The notes under the pieces were generated by a model, which was given only the letters and a program-made list of their open reading frames with translations, was not told the origin of the DNA and searched no databases. A stretch of DNA of 64,000 nucleotides from Mesodorylaimus sp. YZB2_4 (lineage: Eukaryota > Nematoda > Enoplea > Dorylaimida > Dorylaimidae): the NCBI GenBank assembly GCA_030248295.1, contig JASANH010001643.1, positions 1 to 64,000 of the forward strand, read 5' to 3'. Made by a program: the position numbers and the translations under genes. This document shows, one piece after another, positions 33,701 through 46,711 of this stretch. Within the stretch, counting starts at the first letter, position 1. Each line of letters starts with the position of its first letter.

Positions 33701-35954
33701 AATTCTTTGTCAATGGCAGAAAAAATAGATAGTTTTGAGGAAACAGGGATGAGTCCGAGAACTCGATCAACACTCGCACAACCAATACACTTGGTGTGAG
33801 AAAAAAATGACGGTCGTTGAGGTCGCCAGTCGTAGCACTCGTCTCGCCGTAGCCGAGTGCTAGGATCGTTGAATCAAAGATAATAGTAGAAAAGACGGAC
33901 CGAGTTATTGAATAGAAGGGATTTCTAGAAAAACAAAAAACGTATTCAGGCAGTTGCAATTGACATGTCATAAACAAGCGGCCCAACCAGTACGAAACGC
34001 CGACATAGCTCTGCAAAATTTTCTCTCAAAATAATAAAACATCGACTTCTTAAGCAAGAGCTTTTTCTTTTTCAAAAATCTGCGCCACTTCCAAGTGAAC
34101 ACCACTGTTCCTCGGCAGCTCACTCTAGGAACATTTTCTCTGACTCTCATTTTAACTCGTTCCAGTCACTCGAAAAGAAGCGTCATTTGGAATATTCGAT
34201 GACGATCTTAAAAGACGGCCAAAAGCTCAAGGATACTATTCGTATTTTAGAATCCTCTCTATCACAATGACGCCAAAGGCGGCCGAATTTTTACGACTTT
34301 CACACTAGAACTGGAGAACAAAAGTTATGAAAATCTTCTCGAAACTTATGCAAACTAAATTTTCAAATTCTTTGAACATTCTATGACTAAGTTTCCTTCA
34401 AAAGTGAGCATCCTCCAAGAAACTCTTCTTTAACAGCTGCCTCTTGGTAGACTCGGTGTCAGGCCCTTTATGTAATCCTCACATATTCAATGCCTTCCTT
34501 GTTATTACCCACCTCTCTTACGTAATAACAATCAAGAGCACCAACTGTCTTCCAAATGTTCCAAGTTAAAAGTTGGCAAACCTCCGACCATCTCTGTCAT
34601 AAGATTCTTTCGTTTGCTTTTAAAGATCACTTTACTTTGTGAAAATTGCATAAAATTCAAAACTTTGTTTCTAACGTCTGCACCTTTGCTATTCGACTAG
34701 ACACTTGGAAAGACAAGAAAGAAAGTTAGAAAATCTCAAGAAGATCACCTTTGCACGTCTGGAAGACAAATCCAAGACTCAGACAGCCAATGACGTAAGG
34801 CTTGCAAGAACTCAAAGCTTGCAGTTGGGCGAGAAATAGCAGAAAAAGAAATTTCTCAAAATTTAGCAATTTTCCTCTCTGAGACTGTGGAAAGGCATAA
34901 AAACTAGCATTAAACTTTGTTTGTTTTTCATTATGGCAGTGGGGCACGCACGCGTGGGAATGAGTGCCGATTTTTCAAAGTTTACTCATAACCCATAATC
35001 ATTGGCTCTCACGATCAGTCTGGCTATTTTCTTTTCTCAGGCCAGGTGTTGGAAGAGTGGTCGAGCGTGGGCCGATCGGAGTGGAATTAGTGGACTGGGA
35101 GAAGGGAAAAGCTTACCTAGGACTATGTTCAGATGAGAGCAGTGTTCGTTGATCGCTGATCGTCGTTACTTGAGGACAAGTAATAAAATCGACGAAATGA
35201 GAAAATGGGGATTTGAATAGGGGAATGTCGCAGAGGCTATGCTAGCTTTGCATGAGCATAGCGCGACAAGTGGACGAGTCTCGAATCCTCTTACATTTTA
35301 TTTATATAGGCTAAGAAAGGCAGCTAATAGAATTTAGAGGAGGACGAAACCGAGGTAAATAGGTAGTTCAAAGTTGAAATTCTATCGTGCTTGCTTTTAC
35401 GTTTTAGCCCAACACCGCCCGCCGCTGAGGGCGGCTTCGAGTGAATGCGGCAAGAAAGAATCTTTCTTCACCACTAGCAATGCTTATTCGATTCGTATAC
35501 ACAACTGCGAAACGGCATCTTTCGAGATTCCAGCACATGTGTTGTGAAAAACGATATATTGAATCAGAGGGCCAGCCGTGCCCACTTTGCCACAAACAAG
35601 CGCCTTGAGGCAATTCATTTCACTTTCAGATACCTTGTATTCCTTCCACACCACCTATTCTCTCATACACCAACTTTCCCTCTGACTAGGAATGTGATTA
35701 ATTGCAGCTCTAAAAAAAGAAACATTTGCAGATTTGCATACACTGCCTGGTTCGAAAGCAGAGGTGGTGTGTCAGGTGAAGCCGTCAACAAGGCATGAAA
35801 AGCGATTCTAGCAGACGTCACCCGAAGATAGTCTTACCCGCCTGGAATGCCCCTCTCGAATGCCATACCCAATAACAGATCCGATGGAGGAATGTAGACA
35901 CAGGGGTGAAGGGTCCGCTTGTGCCGATACTGTAGACATCAGGAAGTGCTGTGT

Positions 35955-36075
35955 GAGGCGACCGTGGTAGTGCAGTGCTTCTGCGTTCGTCTACCGCATG
36001 CTTGGTAACGCGGCTGGGCCATGGTCCTAAGTTTAATCTAGGTCGAAAATGACCTCTGGCAGTACAAGCCGCTGT
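35955..36075 (+). mobile_element. SINE head fragment
   Basis: GCGACCGTGGTAGTGCAGTG then GCGTTCGTCT, matching the family-A head, but the body after the B-box region (TAAGTTTAATCTAGGTC) is diverged. Confidence 0.5.
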
Positions 36076-36176
36076 ATAGTCTATCGACACCTCAATCTAG
36101 GCGAGTTCCACTTCGTAAATGGCCAGCTTGGCCAGAGTGAAAATAAAAATGTAGACTTTGTCAAACTTTTATGGAC

Positions 36177-36222
36177 AAGCCTGCTTTGCCTATAGCCAGT
36201 CAGCTGTAGGCAAAGCAGGCTT
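36177..36222. repeat. Hairpin with 17-bp arms
   Basis: AAGCCTGCTTTGCCTA on the left is mirrored by TAGGCAAAGCAGGCTT on the right around a loop AGCCAGTCAGCTG-type centre. A similar small hairpin ends the SINE at 13542-13942, so this may be a SINE 3' end. Confidence 0.7.
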
Positions 36223-36261
36223 TTAACCTACACACCGCCCATCGGGATTTCGACGAATAGA

Positions 36262-36540
36262 CGGCTGCGGTGGTGCAGTGTGTTGCGGCATTCGTCTTCC
36301 CGAGTGGCTGGTCTCGTCTTGGGTGCAATTCCCAGTTATGGAGCTCGGCTTGCGAACCATAAAAAACCCTCGCCGACCTTGCACGCCTCTAGGCAGTAAA
36401 TGACTCACCTGGTGCCGCTCAGGTGCTCCAAAAGCAGTAGAGAAAGAAAAGCCAAACGAGTAGACATCCTCGGCGTCGAACATCGACAGCGTTCACTCTA
36501 CTGGCCATTTTACGGAAGACCGCACGACGGCAGAGTGTGA
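36262..36540 (+). mobile_element. tRNA-derived SINE, family A, diverged
   Basis: Head GACGGCTGCGGTGGTGCAGTG, GCATTCGTCTTCCCG, then GAGTGGCTGGTCTCGTC; body GGCTTGCGAACCATAAA, GACTCACCTGGTGCCG, AAACGAGTAGACATCCTCGG, TCGAACATCGACAG. Same order as the copy at 13542. A second tail-only fragment with CTCGGCGTCGAACACCGACA and CTGGAAGTCGGTGTCTG lies at about 36600-36715. Confidence 0.7.
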
Positions 36541-37430
36541 AAACAGACTGCGACTTGTGCATATACATGCTAGCCTAAAGTCCTAAAGCTCAGAATACGG
36601 GTTGGCTGGCAGGGTAGAATAGGGGATAGACAGCCTCGGCGTCGAACACCGACAAGGTTCACACTCTACCCTCATTGTCCTGGAAGTCGGTGTCTGATCC
36701 AGGAACCTATTCTGGCACTACAGTATTGTGCTCGGCAGTTTCATGCCCCCTGGTCAACAGTACAGTAATGTTTGTACACATTCGTAAGCCCTTCGTTTTC
36801 CGAGCCCGAATCATCCATGTACATGTACGTCATCCACGTACAGTATAAATCATGAACAAGAGGTGGCTCCTTGAATTTCGCCATGACAAGTTAAACGTGT
36901 TTGACACATTTTAATGTGCGGAAATGGTCGACAGTTTTATCCTTCTCTCAAGAGGCAAATGCATATTCACTTTGTGCCTGATTTTTTACCCTGCCTGGTG
37001 CCCCAGAGTTTGAAAAAATAAGATTTAGCGACATTAGTTCGTTCTGCTGCTAAGGGGCATACAAAACTACCCATGACATGCACGATCCACAGGCTGCGGG
37101 CCAAACTTTGTAAGCCCTCTTTGTCACTAAAAACACACATTCGAAGTGGAAATTGCTGGCCGCTTTAGCCTATAGATACGATATGACTGTATCTGTTCCA
37201 GATTTTGAGGCGGGCTGCAGAGCTTGCTTTGACATCTATCGACTGCACGCGTGCAGCGACTGTGGTGTGGTTATGAACCGGCAGTTATCACTAGACATCC
37301 CATCAGCAACCACCACAAATACCTGCGAACACGAGCACACCACAAAGCATCGTGCAAGCAAGTTCATTTGAACGCAGTCGCATTCCATCACATTGCCTCC
37401 CCGCATGGTCGCATGGTGCTTCCGACCTGG

Positions 37431-38727
37431 TCATGCGTACTTTGAGGGCAGTCGCTGAAAAGAGCGAGAACAAGTTGAGAACCGACGTCAGGAAAGTGTT
37501 TAGCTTACCCGGATTCGGCATTTCAGACGCTCACTCACGCACATGACAGCGCCCGCATTTCTGAACTGATCGCAGTAATCGGGGGCTGAAAACAACGTGA
37601 CCAGGCGGTGATCAGCGAAAAACTCGAACCCTTCTTGAACGACCTGAAAAGAACTCATTCAGAGGCTGCAGGATCTAGCGGCCTTCTCTGTTGCTAACCT
37701 GGTGTGCACGGGCGACGAGGTCCAAACCCAGCGAATCGCACAGCTCTGTGACCGTTTCTGGTCCAAACAAGTACGATATTCCTCGGCTGCTTGGTACGAA
37801 TCCTCAGAATTCAGACACTAACTAAACTGAAATAGCTAGCTGAAGTAATCTAAGAGTTACCGGTGACTTCGTTGTCTGGATCAGCCCACAGCAAGTCTGC
37901 GACGAGTCCATTGTCCGGCGCGTCCAGGATCGGCCGTTCGAGTTCTCGGATTTGATCAAGATCGTGGAGGTCGGGCGAAATGCCCCCGTGCATGCATAGA
38001 ATCCGCTTGGCGACCAAGCCCGCGATTGGCATCCAACTGAACACGCGCTGCAACGCAGTCATTGCTTGAGGTGCGGAGATAAGAAAATAAAAACCTGCAC
38101 TTACGTTGAAGCTTTCGAAGAGGTCCCCGTTGTTATACCTTCGCATGATCTCGTCATAGAAGCCATAGACTCGATTGATCGACACGGTCTCGTGATTGCC
38201 TCGCAGAAGGAAGAAATCGTCCGGCGATCGAATCTTCAAGGCGAACATGAGGCAGATGGTTTCTATGCTCATCGGACCTCGATCAACGTAATCTCCTGCA
38301 AGACTGCTATGGCGAGATAGAAAGGGCCCACAGAAACAGGATGATTGCTTACCGAGGAACAGGTACCTCGTCTTCGGTGGCCATCCGTTTTGGCTGAACA
38401 ATCGCAGCAGGTCTCGAAACTGGCCGTGGATGTCACCGCAGAGCGATACGGGCGGCTGCACTTCAACCAGCATGGATTCGTTTCGGAAAATGGCTTCGAC
38501 TCGTTCCAGCAACTGCTCGATTGTGGCAATATCCAATGGTTGTGCTACGTTCTCGCATCTCTTAAGCTTCTTGATCAGTTGGCGAAGGTGTCGATCGCCA
38601 GAGCTTCCTCGGCTGCTTCCTGACCTGGTTTTTTTAAAGTCCGGTTTCGCTTTCTGAAAAGCATGCTCTCATGATATGTCACCATTTGGGGCCTCTGACT
38701 CACCCGTCCGCTTCCCGACGACGACAT
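37431..38727 (-). CDS. PP1-like serine/threonine protein phosphatase, 321 residues, intact
   Basis: Seven exons: 38704-38727, 38353-38653, 38105-38295, 37861-38047, 37699-37802, 37509-37643, 37431-37454 (966 nt). ATG at 38727 (MSSSGSGR). The metal-site motifs are complete: GDIHGQ, GDYVDRG, RGNHE, the HGG of [11 protein letters not shown], and RAHQ; then [21 protein letters not shown]. These are PP1 family hallmarks. The phosphatase removes Ser/Thr phosphates using two active-site metals. The C terminus is short and lacks a long tail. Divergent from canonical PP1 (for example RGNHETVS for RGNHECAS), like nematode sperm PP1 paralogues (inference). The coding region is more GC-rich than the flanking adaptor gene. 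Confidence 0.92.
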
Positions 38728-40129
38728 CTCGAACCGACTCAACCAGCACCGACCGACTGCCCCTCGCGACGACGAGGACAACAATGAAGACAGCAAGCAT
38801 CTTAGCGCAGGCTGGGTACTGGAAGTGTAAAGGAGACATGGGGTGTAATGTTTGCGAGTGACTCCTCAGCTTCTCACATGAAACACACCTCTAGACACAC
38901 TTGTATGGCATCTCCTTTTCAATCATTGCCCGCTGTCAATACAATTAGTGCTGACTTTCCCACTCGATAATTAAAGCTGTTCGATTAAAGCTGTTCCTTC
39001 ACATTGGCCATTTATCATACTGTCCTATTGAAGAGTTTCGACTGGAAATCGATCTTCTGCACGAAGCCGGTAGCTGGAAGCGTTATCCATCAGAATGATG
39101 TTTCAGCCATGGACCCGTTCAAAAGACTTGGTTGAATGCCCTGGGTTTTTGGAGTGGTGCAAAAGCTCCACTGATCAGTCCGTTCAGTAACGTGGGCCCA
39201 GACCCATTACACTACCCTTTGCCGTCTAACATGACTGCGTACGGAGAAGAGCAACCTAGCAGTCAACCACATTCAGATCGCCAGAGCAGGCGCCCTGAAT
39301 GTGGTGGTTGGCCCGGTATGATCTTTTCGTAAACTTCATACAACACAAAATCTAAAGGTCCGCAGCAAAGTAGTGTCAACGTGGATTGCATGACCACTAC
39401 TTCGCAAGGGAGACAAATTAGCTGTGACCAGCAAAACGGCATTTGACAAGAGAAGGTTCCCGAATCACTGCTCCTTTCGATTACTGTGGAAATAGAACGA
39501 TAAAGAAAGCCCCAAGCGGGAATCAACCCCGCACCCTTAGTGTCAGTGTCTTTCAACCAAAGCACCAAAAGGTCACCTCTTGACCAGTCACAATAGGTTA
39601 TCATGTGTTGCACGCAATGTGCGCCAACCAATTCACCTAAAACCGAAATTTGCTGAATGCAGAATACATCCACTCCGCATAAAAACTTCCAGCTTTGAAT
39701 CCACGCATGGCACCAAAGAAGTCAATTGTAAACTTTCAATAAAAGGTCATGCTTCGTTTCACTGGGCTGAAATAAAGTACACGACAAAGAGTCTACACAA
39801 ACGCCGGGTCCCCTACTGTAGCAAAAAGATGGCATCTATGGCAACAAAGCAATCGTCATTGATAAGGCAAGACTGAAAGATAAGTTATCAAACCACGCCT
39901 AAGGCCCAAAAAGTAAAATACCATACTACCGTCAAAACTCACGCAATGCAAGAATAAAAACCTATCGATAAAAGAACTGCGCACCAAGCCCTGTTTTCCG
40001 AAAATCTTAAACGCTGTAAATACTGCGCTATACAACTGAACTCATTTTGGCTTCGAGAATAACATGCAATTAATTATGGCAAACCGAGTAACTGGCTATG
40101 AGCAATAAATACTGATAAACTGATTCACC
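38728..40129. other. Intergenic with a tRNA-like SINE fragment
   Basis: On the minus strand at about 39500-39595, GGTGCTTTGGTTGAAAGACA followed by GGGGTTGATTCCCGCTTGGG is tRNA-like (A and B boxes) but does not fold as a full tRNA. A short direct repeat (CACATTCAGATCGCC.. and CCTGAATGTGG) lies near 39270-39302. No gene seen. Confidence 0.45.
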
Positions 40130-43100
40130 TTAGAACGATACACTTCGAAGGGCTTTCTGATATGCATCTTCAAAGGCCTTGCCCAATGTCAGTATCAAGT
40201 CAGTGGCAATATCCTGAAACACAGTTCATTGCAAGAAATAACCAGAAACAACACCAAGGCAACTTACGGCAGTTAGAACGCTGAAGACGTGACAAAAATG
40301 GCGACTTCCATCTTTGGTGATGTAGGAAAAACAGTTCATGTCGCACTCGTCCTGGCAAACGCAATGAATATTCTGAACCGCGTGCTCACACAATGGACGT
40401 CCAGTGGCCGAATCGCAAACTCGAACACCACGCCAATCGATTTCCAATACCACCTGGGGTACCTTGCTGATCTCCTTGGTAGTTTTCTGAAACAGGTTAT
40501 TTTTCACCAAGAAACACATATGCCACGATGATGAAAGCACCCTATACCTTCAATTTAGCCATAGACACCTTTGTCGCCTCCATTCCACCCGCGTCCTCGA
40601 TCAAGGTTGACCCAAGATACTAAAACAAAAAAGTCTGTCAACAACACGGCCAAATTAAACAATAAGCAAAGCTTATACATGCGCTGAAAAAGTAACCGCC
40701 ATTTCTGATCGGTTCGAATCCTCCGTTTCCTTCTCTTCACATGGAAACGAGTGAGTTCTCAACCCATGCGCTTGTTCCTCCTTCACCCCCGATTTATCTT
40801 CATTCGGCATATTGCGGACGCTCAACGACCAGTCCAACCGCAGACGATGGCCAAACAACAGATTCTCACCAATTACCTTTCAACAAAAACGCCCCAGTTA
40901 CTTCGCCAGTACTCGTATCACCAAATAAGCTTACCTGTCCCAAACTACCACTCTCCAATCGTAGAACCGTCCAAATAGTGTCGTATCCATTCTTGACGAA
41001 CTCGCCCAAGTAGTCTTGACACCCATACGCTTGTAACCAATCCGAAACGTACCTGTACGTTCTTGCTGGTCTCGCAGCTGGTTTAGGCAGCGCCTTGAGC
41101 TGACCGAGGATCATGGCGATCTCATACGAACTATCGATCCCGATACCATTCAAAGTCTTATCGTCAAGAGTAACCTTCTGAAAGAAAACCACCCGTTATA
41201 CATTTTTGCGAATCCGCAAACCAGTACGGTACTCACCAAGAAATCTAGACGGTCGAATCCATTCGTCAAGAAAGTACTGACATGCTTTTGCAGTCCGATC
41301 GACACCAGCCACTGCTCCACGGCGCTCATGGTATTAATTGCTGCTTCTTGAGGAGACCAATCGGCATTCCCATTTGCAGTCGACACGTCAGTGCTTTTTA
41401 GGTAACTGGTCAAGTCCGGCTGAATCTCACGGTCGAAAACGGATAAGCGAGCAATACGAGTACCGCACGATTTGAAGATTTCCTCAATCTAAAAGAAAAA
41501 CGTCAGCAAGCCCTGCAATAACATCGAAAGAGCTCAAAGAAAGAGGTCTATTCTGTCTCATGAGTATCCGACCGAGCTGTCTTTGTGTTTCTTGACTACG
41601 ACCTTTCTATTGTTCATGAATTATCATAATGCTGCACCCTCCAACGGCTGCAGTTTACAGAATTACTGTGTCCCTGATTGGAAGGCCCACACATCCACAG
41701 CTTCGACCCAAGACTTACCTTCTTCCATTCCGCTTGCTCGTCGATCGGACTGACCACATCAACGTATTCTCCCATTTCTTCCCGTTTTTCATCCCCATCC
41801 CCTCCTTCCTCATTCGCCGATACGGCTCCAGAATTTGCCAAAGAGCATTGACTACCGCCGCTACAACTGCACGCACTTCCTCCGCACTCCGACGACGCCG
41901 TACCGCTGTCCACTTGGGCCTCCGTGTCCACGCACGGCCGCTTTACCAAGTTGAACGCTACCACATTTGTGTCTTCTCCTAAAGGCGCAGAACTGGACGA
42001 CAGTTCGTGACCAGACGAGGATCGTCGACGACTGGCTGAACGATGTTGAACCCTCGTCGGCACAGTTTTCCTTTCCATATCGCCACTACAAATCGAAGCT
42101 GCTTTTTCAGGAAGCACCTCGCTTTTGACTTCCACCGAATCAGTCGACGTTCCCAAATCGTCCGTTTCTGGTTGAGCTAATGGCGCCTTTTTAATCAATA
42201 ACTTCGGTTTCGGGCTGACAGGCGGCGGTATTTTCGATAATTTTTTCGGTGAATTCGACGGCGTAACTGGACGACTGCCACTGGAGATGTTATTCAATGA
42301 TCGTTGACTGGAACGACTCGGACAACGAATTATTGCGTCAACGTTTTCTTCCATTTCTTTCGACGACTGTTCAATGACTTGAATCGTCTGTTCGATGAGT
42401 TTCATTGAATTGAAATCACGATCTACTTCCGACGAAGACAAATCGGGCGATTTCTTTTGAGGCTCTACTTCCGTTTTTACTAAAAAAGAACATCGTTTAC
42501 ATCAGCTCCCAGTTCAATACCATAGCCACTTACTGCTCTTCGTAAAAGGAACATTATCATACGGCCCACATTCCACAACGTTGACATCACGTTTCTGCGC
42601 GCTCGACTCACTCGCAGCTGTTGACGCATGCGAGCCAGCAGTGGTAGGAGAAAAAGGTCGATCCATTCGGGTATAAAGTTTCGATTCCACTGGAAGATAC
42701 ACGGTTTCTGGAGGTGCTTCAGCGAATTTCACCGACATATTAGTACCAGTGCTGCCCGCTCGCATTGCATTTTGCCGTTCTTCATGCAGTTTTGCGCATA
42801 AATCGCTCGCTCGCACTGGACTCGTCTTCACTTCAGTTTTCGCTGTCGTCTCTTCTTTCTCCTTGGTCTTGACTGATACGCATTTGCGACCATCGCCCAT
42901 ATCGGCGCGTGGCTTAACTTCCGGACCAATCTCCATGCCACATTCGTGCGTCCACGCATGTACGTTGGCCGGTGGAGCATTGTCGTAACCAGTGGCATTG
43001 GTCGGCACGTTGTCATACGCCGTCTGAGGGAACACACCCTTCATAGGCACGTTGTCGTATTGCATTGGTGGTGGCTGATAAGTGCATCCACCCGCCTCCA

Positions 43101-45483
43101 TTTGTCGCGGCGGTCGTTTCGGTTTTTTCTTGGTTTCTTTATTCGCGACGATCAAATTGCAGTCCACAGGAAAACGAGGCGACATACTCGATATTGATGT
43201 ATTGACAGTTGTTGAAGCCATCGAAGGACTCGGTGTCGGCGTGGCCGTCAGGCTGATAGTTGAGCAAATCGAATCGCTATCAGTCGACGGCGGCGGTGGA
43301 GGCACATGAAAATTTGTTAATACCGATAACGGTTTCGACATCTTTTTCGAACTATCAAGACTCGATAAAGATGAACGTTCAACTCCTTGCTCGAAATTCA
43401 TTCTTTCTACGCTATTCGACGGAATCGGCAGCCACACAACGCTCTCAGACGGTGAACTGGCTGCGTCCGACAATGAACGCGTCGTTTGAGCTTGTTGCCG
43501 TTGTTGTTGCAGCGCATTCAGATAAATGGCAGCCACTTCTTTCGACACTGACGATGTCTCGCTCGACTGTTCGAGATGGTCTGCAGAATGCAATCATGTC
43601 AGCACCACTCACTACATCATGTCCATTAACTCACCATTTATCATAGACGAACAATGCTGCCACGCGTCCCGATTTGGCAATAGATGCGACAACAGCACTG
43701 GCTTCCCGGCTTGATGCTCTTCGAGTAATTCCAAAGCGGTACGACCGTGAAAATCGCGAGCGTCAGCGTTTATTCCTAAAGATTTTTAAAAAGAACTCTT
43801 TCGACGGCGAGCACTCGTCTATAACCAAGAAAACATCAATTTACCTCTTTCTAAAAGCAATTTCACAACATCGATTTTTCCATAAAGAGCAGCTGCGTGC
43901 AATGCGGTTCCTTCCTCAGTCTAAAACCCCAAAGCACTTTCGTCAAGTTCTCTTCACTAACACATGTCGGACAACAAGGGCTTACGAAAAAGTTAATATC
44001 GAATCCGGCATCCAATAATAGTCGAACGACTTCCGTTTTTCCATTCTTCGAAGCCAAATGTAACGGACTGAAAGGCGGGGGTAATTGAGCATCGCCTTCT
44101 TTCGGATCATTGACCAACGCGTTCAGCACCATATTCGGATTTGCATCCAACAAGCATCTCACCACTTCAATGCGACCGTATTTCGATGCCAGATCTAATG
44201 CTGTCTCTCCTTTCAGATTTCTCGTTACTGGATACGCCCCATTCTGAAATTCAAACGAAATGTTTAAGGCGAGGAAAGTTGACAAAAGGAAGTCACTCAC
44301 TCTCAATAACAAGGACACAATGGCGCAATGTCCATATTGAGCAGCAAAATGCAAAGCAGTTTCCTGATTTTTTGTCAACGCATTAATCGTTTCTTGACGA
44401 GGATCGTGCGAAATCAGAGCCGAGGCGATATCTAAATGGCCATTCCACGCTGCCAAATGCAGTGCCAAACACCCATTCTCGTCCGCAGCATTCACATCGG
44501 TGCCTACACAAAAAAAGACGAAAACATATCATAAAGTCAATCAATCAAGACCAGAAAACAGGGCGTAAACTAAGAAAAACTAGCCACCAGATACATTGCT
44601 GTCACTCTACGAAATATGCTTAGGCTAAAGAGCTATTAGGCCAGAGAAATTCGCCCCTCCTTGCTCATCTCTTTCTTATGCCATTTCGAGGTCTTTGCAT
44701 GCTTCAGAGTTTTCTGGTTGTTACCTTCGTCCAATAGAAGATAAACGACCGCTTTACGTCCATTCAATGAGGCCAGATGTAGCGCAGTCGAGCCCCTAGC
44801 GTCTTTGCTGTGCAAAAGTGCAGACGCAGTTTTGGAGAACCTGCAAGAGAACGGAAACTCGTAAAAGCAATCAATACGACTGGAAGACCTTTAAACATAG
44901 ATTGCAGAAGAGGCGGTTTGTCATAAGCTTATAAATAATAAAATATTGTTTCCTTCGACGGCTGCCAAAAGGTACAAAAACCAGCCAATATTTCGGCAAA
45001 CTTGCTCTCAAAAATCAAACTCCCTCATCTTATGGGCCTGGTCATAGTCGGTCGCTTCCCCGTCGCATGGCAGGTATAATTAGACCTTGAACTGTCGAGG
45101 TCAAATCGAGTATGCCTACAGTGCAATTCCTGCTAACAGGCATAGTAGGCCTATCTAATTCAGAACATGTCAAGGCTGTCAATTTTCAAATAAATTAAAA
45201 ACTCCCAAGCCACCAAGCCGTCGCCTCCCAGTAATTATATTCTCCACCGCGACAGCTCCATTCAGGTAGGCCTACTTGAAATCAGTCTACATGCCCATAA
45301 CGGCTCATTTCTCCCTCCTACCCTCCCCAAAATTTCCTCCTTCCCTTACGATTAGGCCTATATATCGCACAGTACTTACACAAACGGCACAATGGACTTT
45401 TTGTTTTTTGTCGACAGCAGATGCTCGACCTTGATCACATTGCCATCCCTGCACGCCTCAAGGAATTCAGCTTCTTTGCCCAT
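40130..45483 (-). CDS. ANKS1: ANKS1-type adaptor: ankyrin repeats, two SAM domains, PTB domain
   Basis: Fourteen exons: 45380-45483, 44725-44840, 44301-44503, 43986-44243, 43845-43920, 43635-43775, 42534-43580, 41719-42479, 41237-41488, 40935-41177, 40679-40864, 40548-40619, 40268-40486, 40130-40213 (3762 nt, 1253 residues). MGKEAEFLEACRDGN matches the start of human ANKS1A/B. About six ankyrin repeats fill exons 1-6. A 600-residue Ser/Pro-rich linker has repeated YDNVP/YDNAP (possible phosphotyrosine sites) and PPPPPSTDS. SAM1 is in exons 9-10 (VEQWLVSIGLQKHVS), SAM2 in 10-11 (LLFGHRLRLDW), PTB in 12-14 (YLGSTLIED, FSYITKDGSRHFCHVF). Family role: adaptor downstream of receptor tyrosine kinases and at synapses. 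Complete. Confidence 0.93.
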
Positions 45484-46700
45484 TCTTCGATTCCGCACCA
45501 CCGAGTTGTCACTTGCATATCCTACATAAAAACAGGAAAAGCGTCGGCATTCGAAACCAGCCAAAAAAGCGCAGAATCGCAGAACGCGCAAATTGCAAAA
45601 GAACTCCCACTCACGAAGAAAAGGGCACCTAGAACACCAGATGACTTTTGTCCCACAAATCTAAAAATGATCACGAATTTGATGCCTAACTTTGCAGGGC
45701 ATACATAGGCAAATGCGATAACCTATAGGCCCCGATGGCCAAAACTCATCTTCTTCCAGGTGGCACTTTGGGCTTTCGGGCACTCCCTCCTAATCGCCTA
45801 TCATGGCAAACCAGTAGCTTCCTAACTTTTTCGCTCTCCAGGCTCTGCTCGGCTCGGCTCTGTCGAGGCCAAGCAAATCGAATGAGGCGTCCCTACAGTA
45901 TGAAGTGCCCCTTCCACTGGATTCGCAGGTACAGTATGCCTACCCCAATTACGAACTGAAAAGGCACGGCTAACAGAATATCAAACAGAAACTGCTCGAG
46001 CGCCATCACAATCAACTTCTGAAACAGACTTCAAACTGAGCTGGGAAAAAATTTTGTAAAAATCGACAGATTCAACAACAACTTTCATCTGAGGTTGTTG
46101 AACGAATAAACGACATTTTTGTCCCACATTCTAACCGCAGATCACTGAAGGCAATGGAATCCCAAGGATTTAAGAAAGATTTTAGGTTGGGGCAGGCTTT
46201 ACTCGACACACCTCACAACGTCAATATATACTGTGGATATACTTGCCCCAGTATCTACGTACTGGCTCGAACCATCAACCTTTTTTCGCTTTGTCATTCC
46301 GATCACTTGGAGTGGATCCGACCGACTGTTAAACTGACAGTGTGGCTGACCAGACTGGCACCGTCACGCTCCGATACGGATCTCTCAATTTCACGTTTTC
46401 CAAGCAAAGCATACACATCAACCACGATCTAGTCATTCGATCACTCAATCATCACATCGATCTCAACCGACGATTCCTCATTTCGGCGATTTCGTACCCG
46501 GCGGGGCATTCCTCGGAGCGTGCGTCTCGTTCGCATTCGCGTTCGCGTTCTTCGGAGCGTTCGTCTGGACATTCGTCTGGGCAGTCGGCGAGGCGGTCGG
46601 CGAGGCGGTCGGCGAGGCATTCGGCGATTCGGCCTCTCCTTTTCGCGAAGTTAAACCATGCAACGAAAGCTTTTGCTCACGAACTGGCGGTTTTAACAAC
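45484..46700. other. Upstream flank of ANKS1 with a minisatellite
   Basis: Probable ANKS1 promoter region, then a short tandem-repeat tract (46515-46625). A 120-codon plus-strand frame (46342-46704) turns Ser/Arg-rich across that tract; I do not accept it as a gene without further support. Confidence 0.4.
46515..46625. repeat. Short GC-rich tandem repeats (TTCGCG / GTCGGCGAGGCG)
   Basis: Hexamer-like units (CGTTCGCATTCGCGTTCG) pass into three perfect 12-bp units GTCGGCGAGGCG at about 46580-46615. The coding sense gives SER/ARG repeats on plus or ASPT repeats on minus. Confidence 0.7.
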
Positions 46701-46711
46701 TTAATTATTTA

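Larger units (their letters stand above)
33701..37430. other. 3.7-kb intergenic stretch with SINE fragments
   Basis: Upstream of the coiled-coil gene and downstream of the PP1 gene. It contains a GC-rich hairpin near 35405-35440 (CCGCCCGCCGCTGAGGGCGG), SINE pieces from 35955 to 36715 and a hairpin at 36177-36222. No coding region recognised. Confidence 0.5.

Noticed and set aside
39500..39595. Functional tRNA gene on the minus strand
   Set aside because: B-box-like sequence present, but no complete cloverleaf could be built by eye.
42749..43309. Plus-strand frames opposite the ANKS1 linker exon
   Set aside because: Shadows of a Ser/Pro/Thr-rich coding exon; no motif and no splice logic.
46342..46704. 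Ser/Arg-rich 120-codon protein on the plus strand
   Set aside because: The Ser/Arg part comes only from GC-rich tandem repeats that are open in several frames; no splice or homology support.
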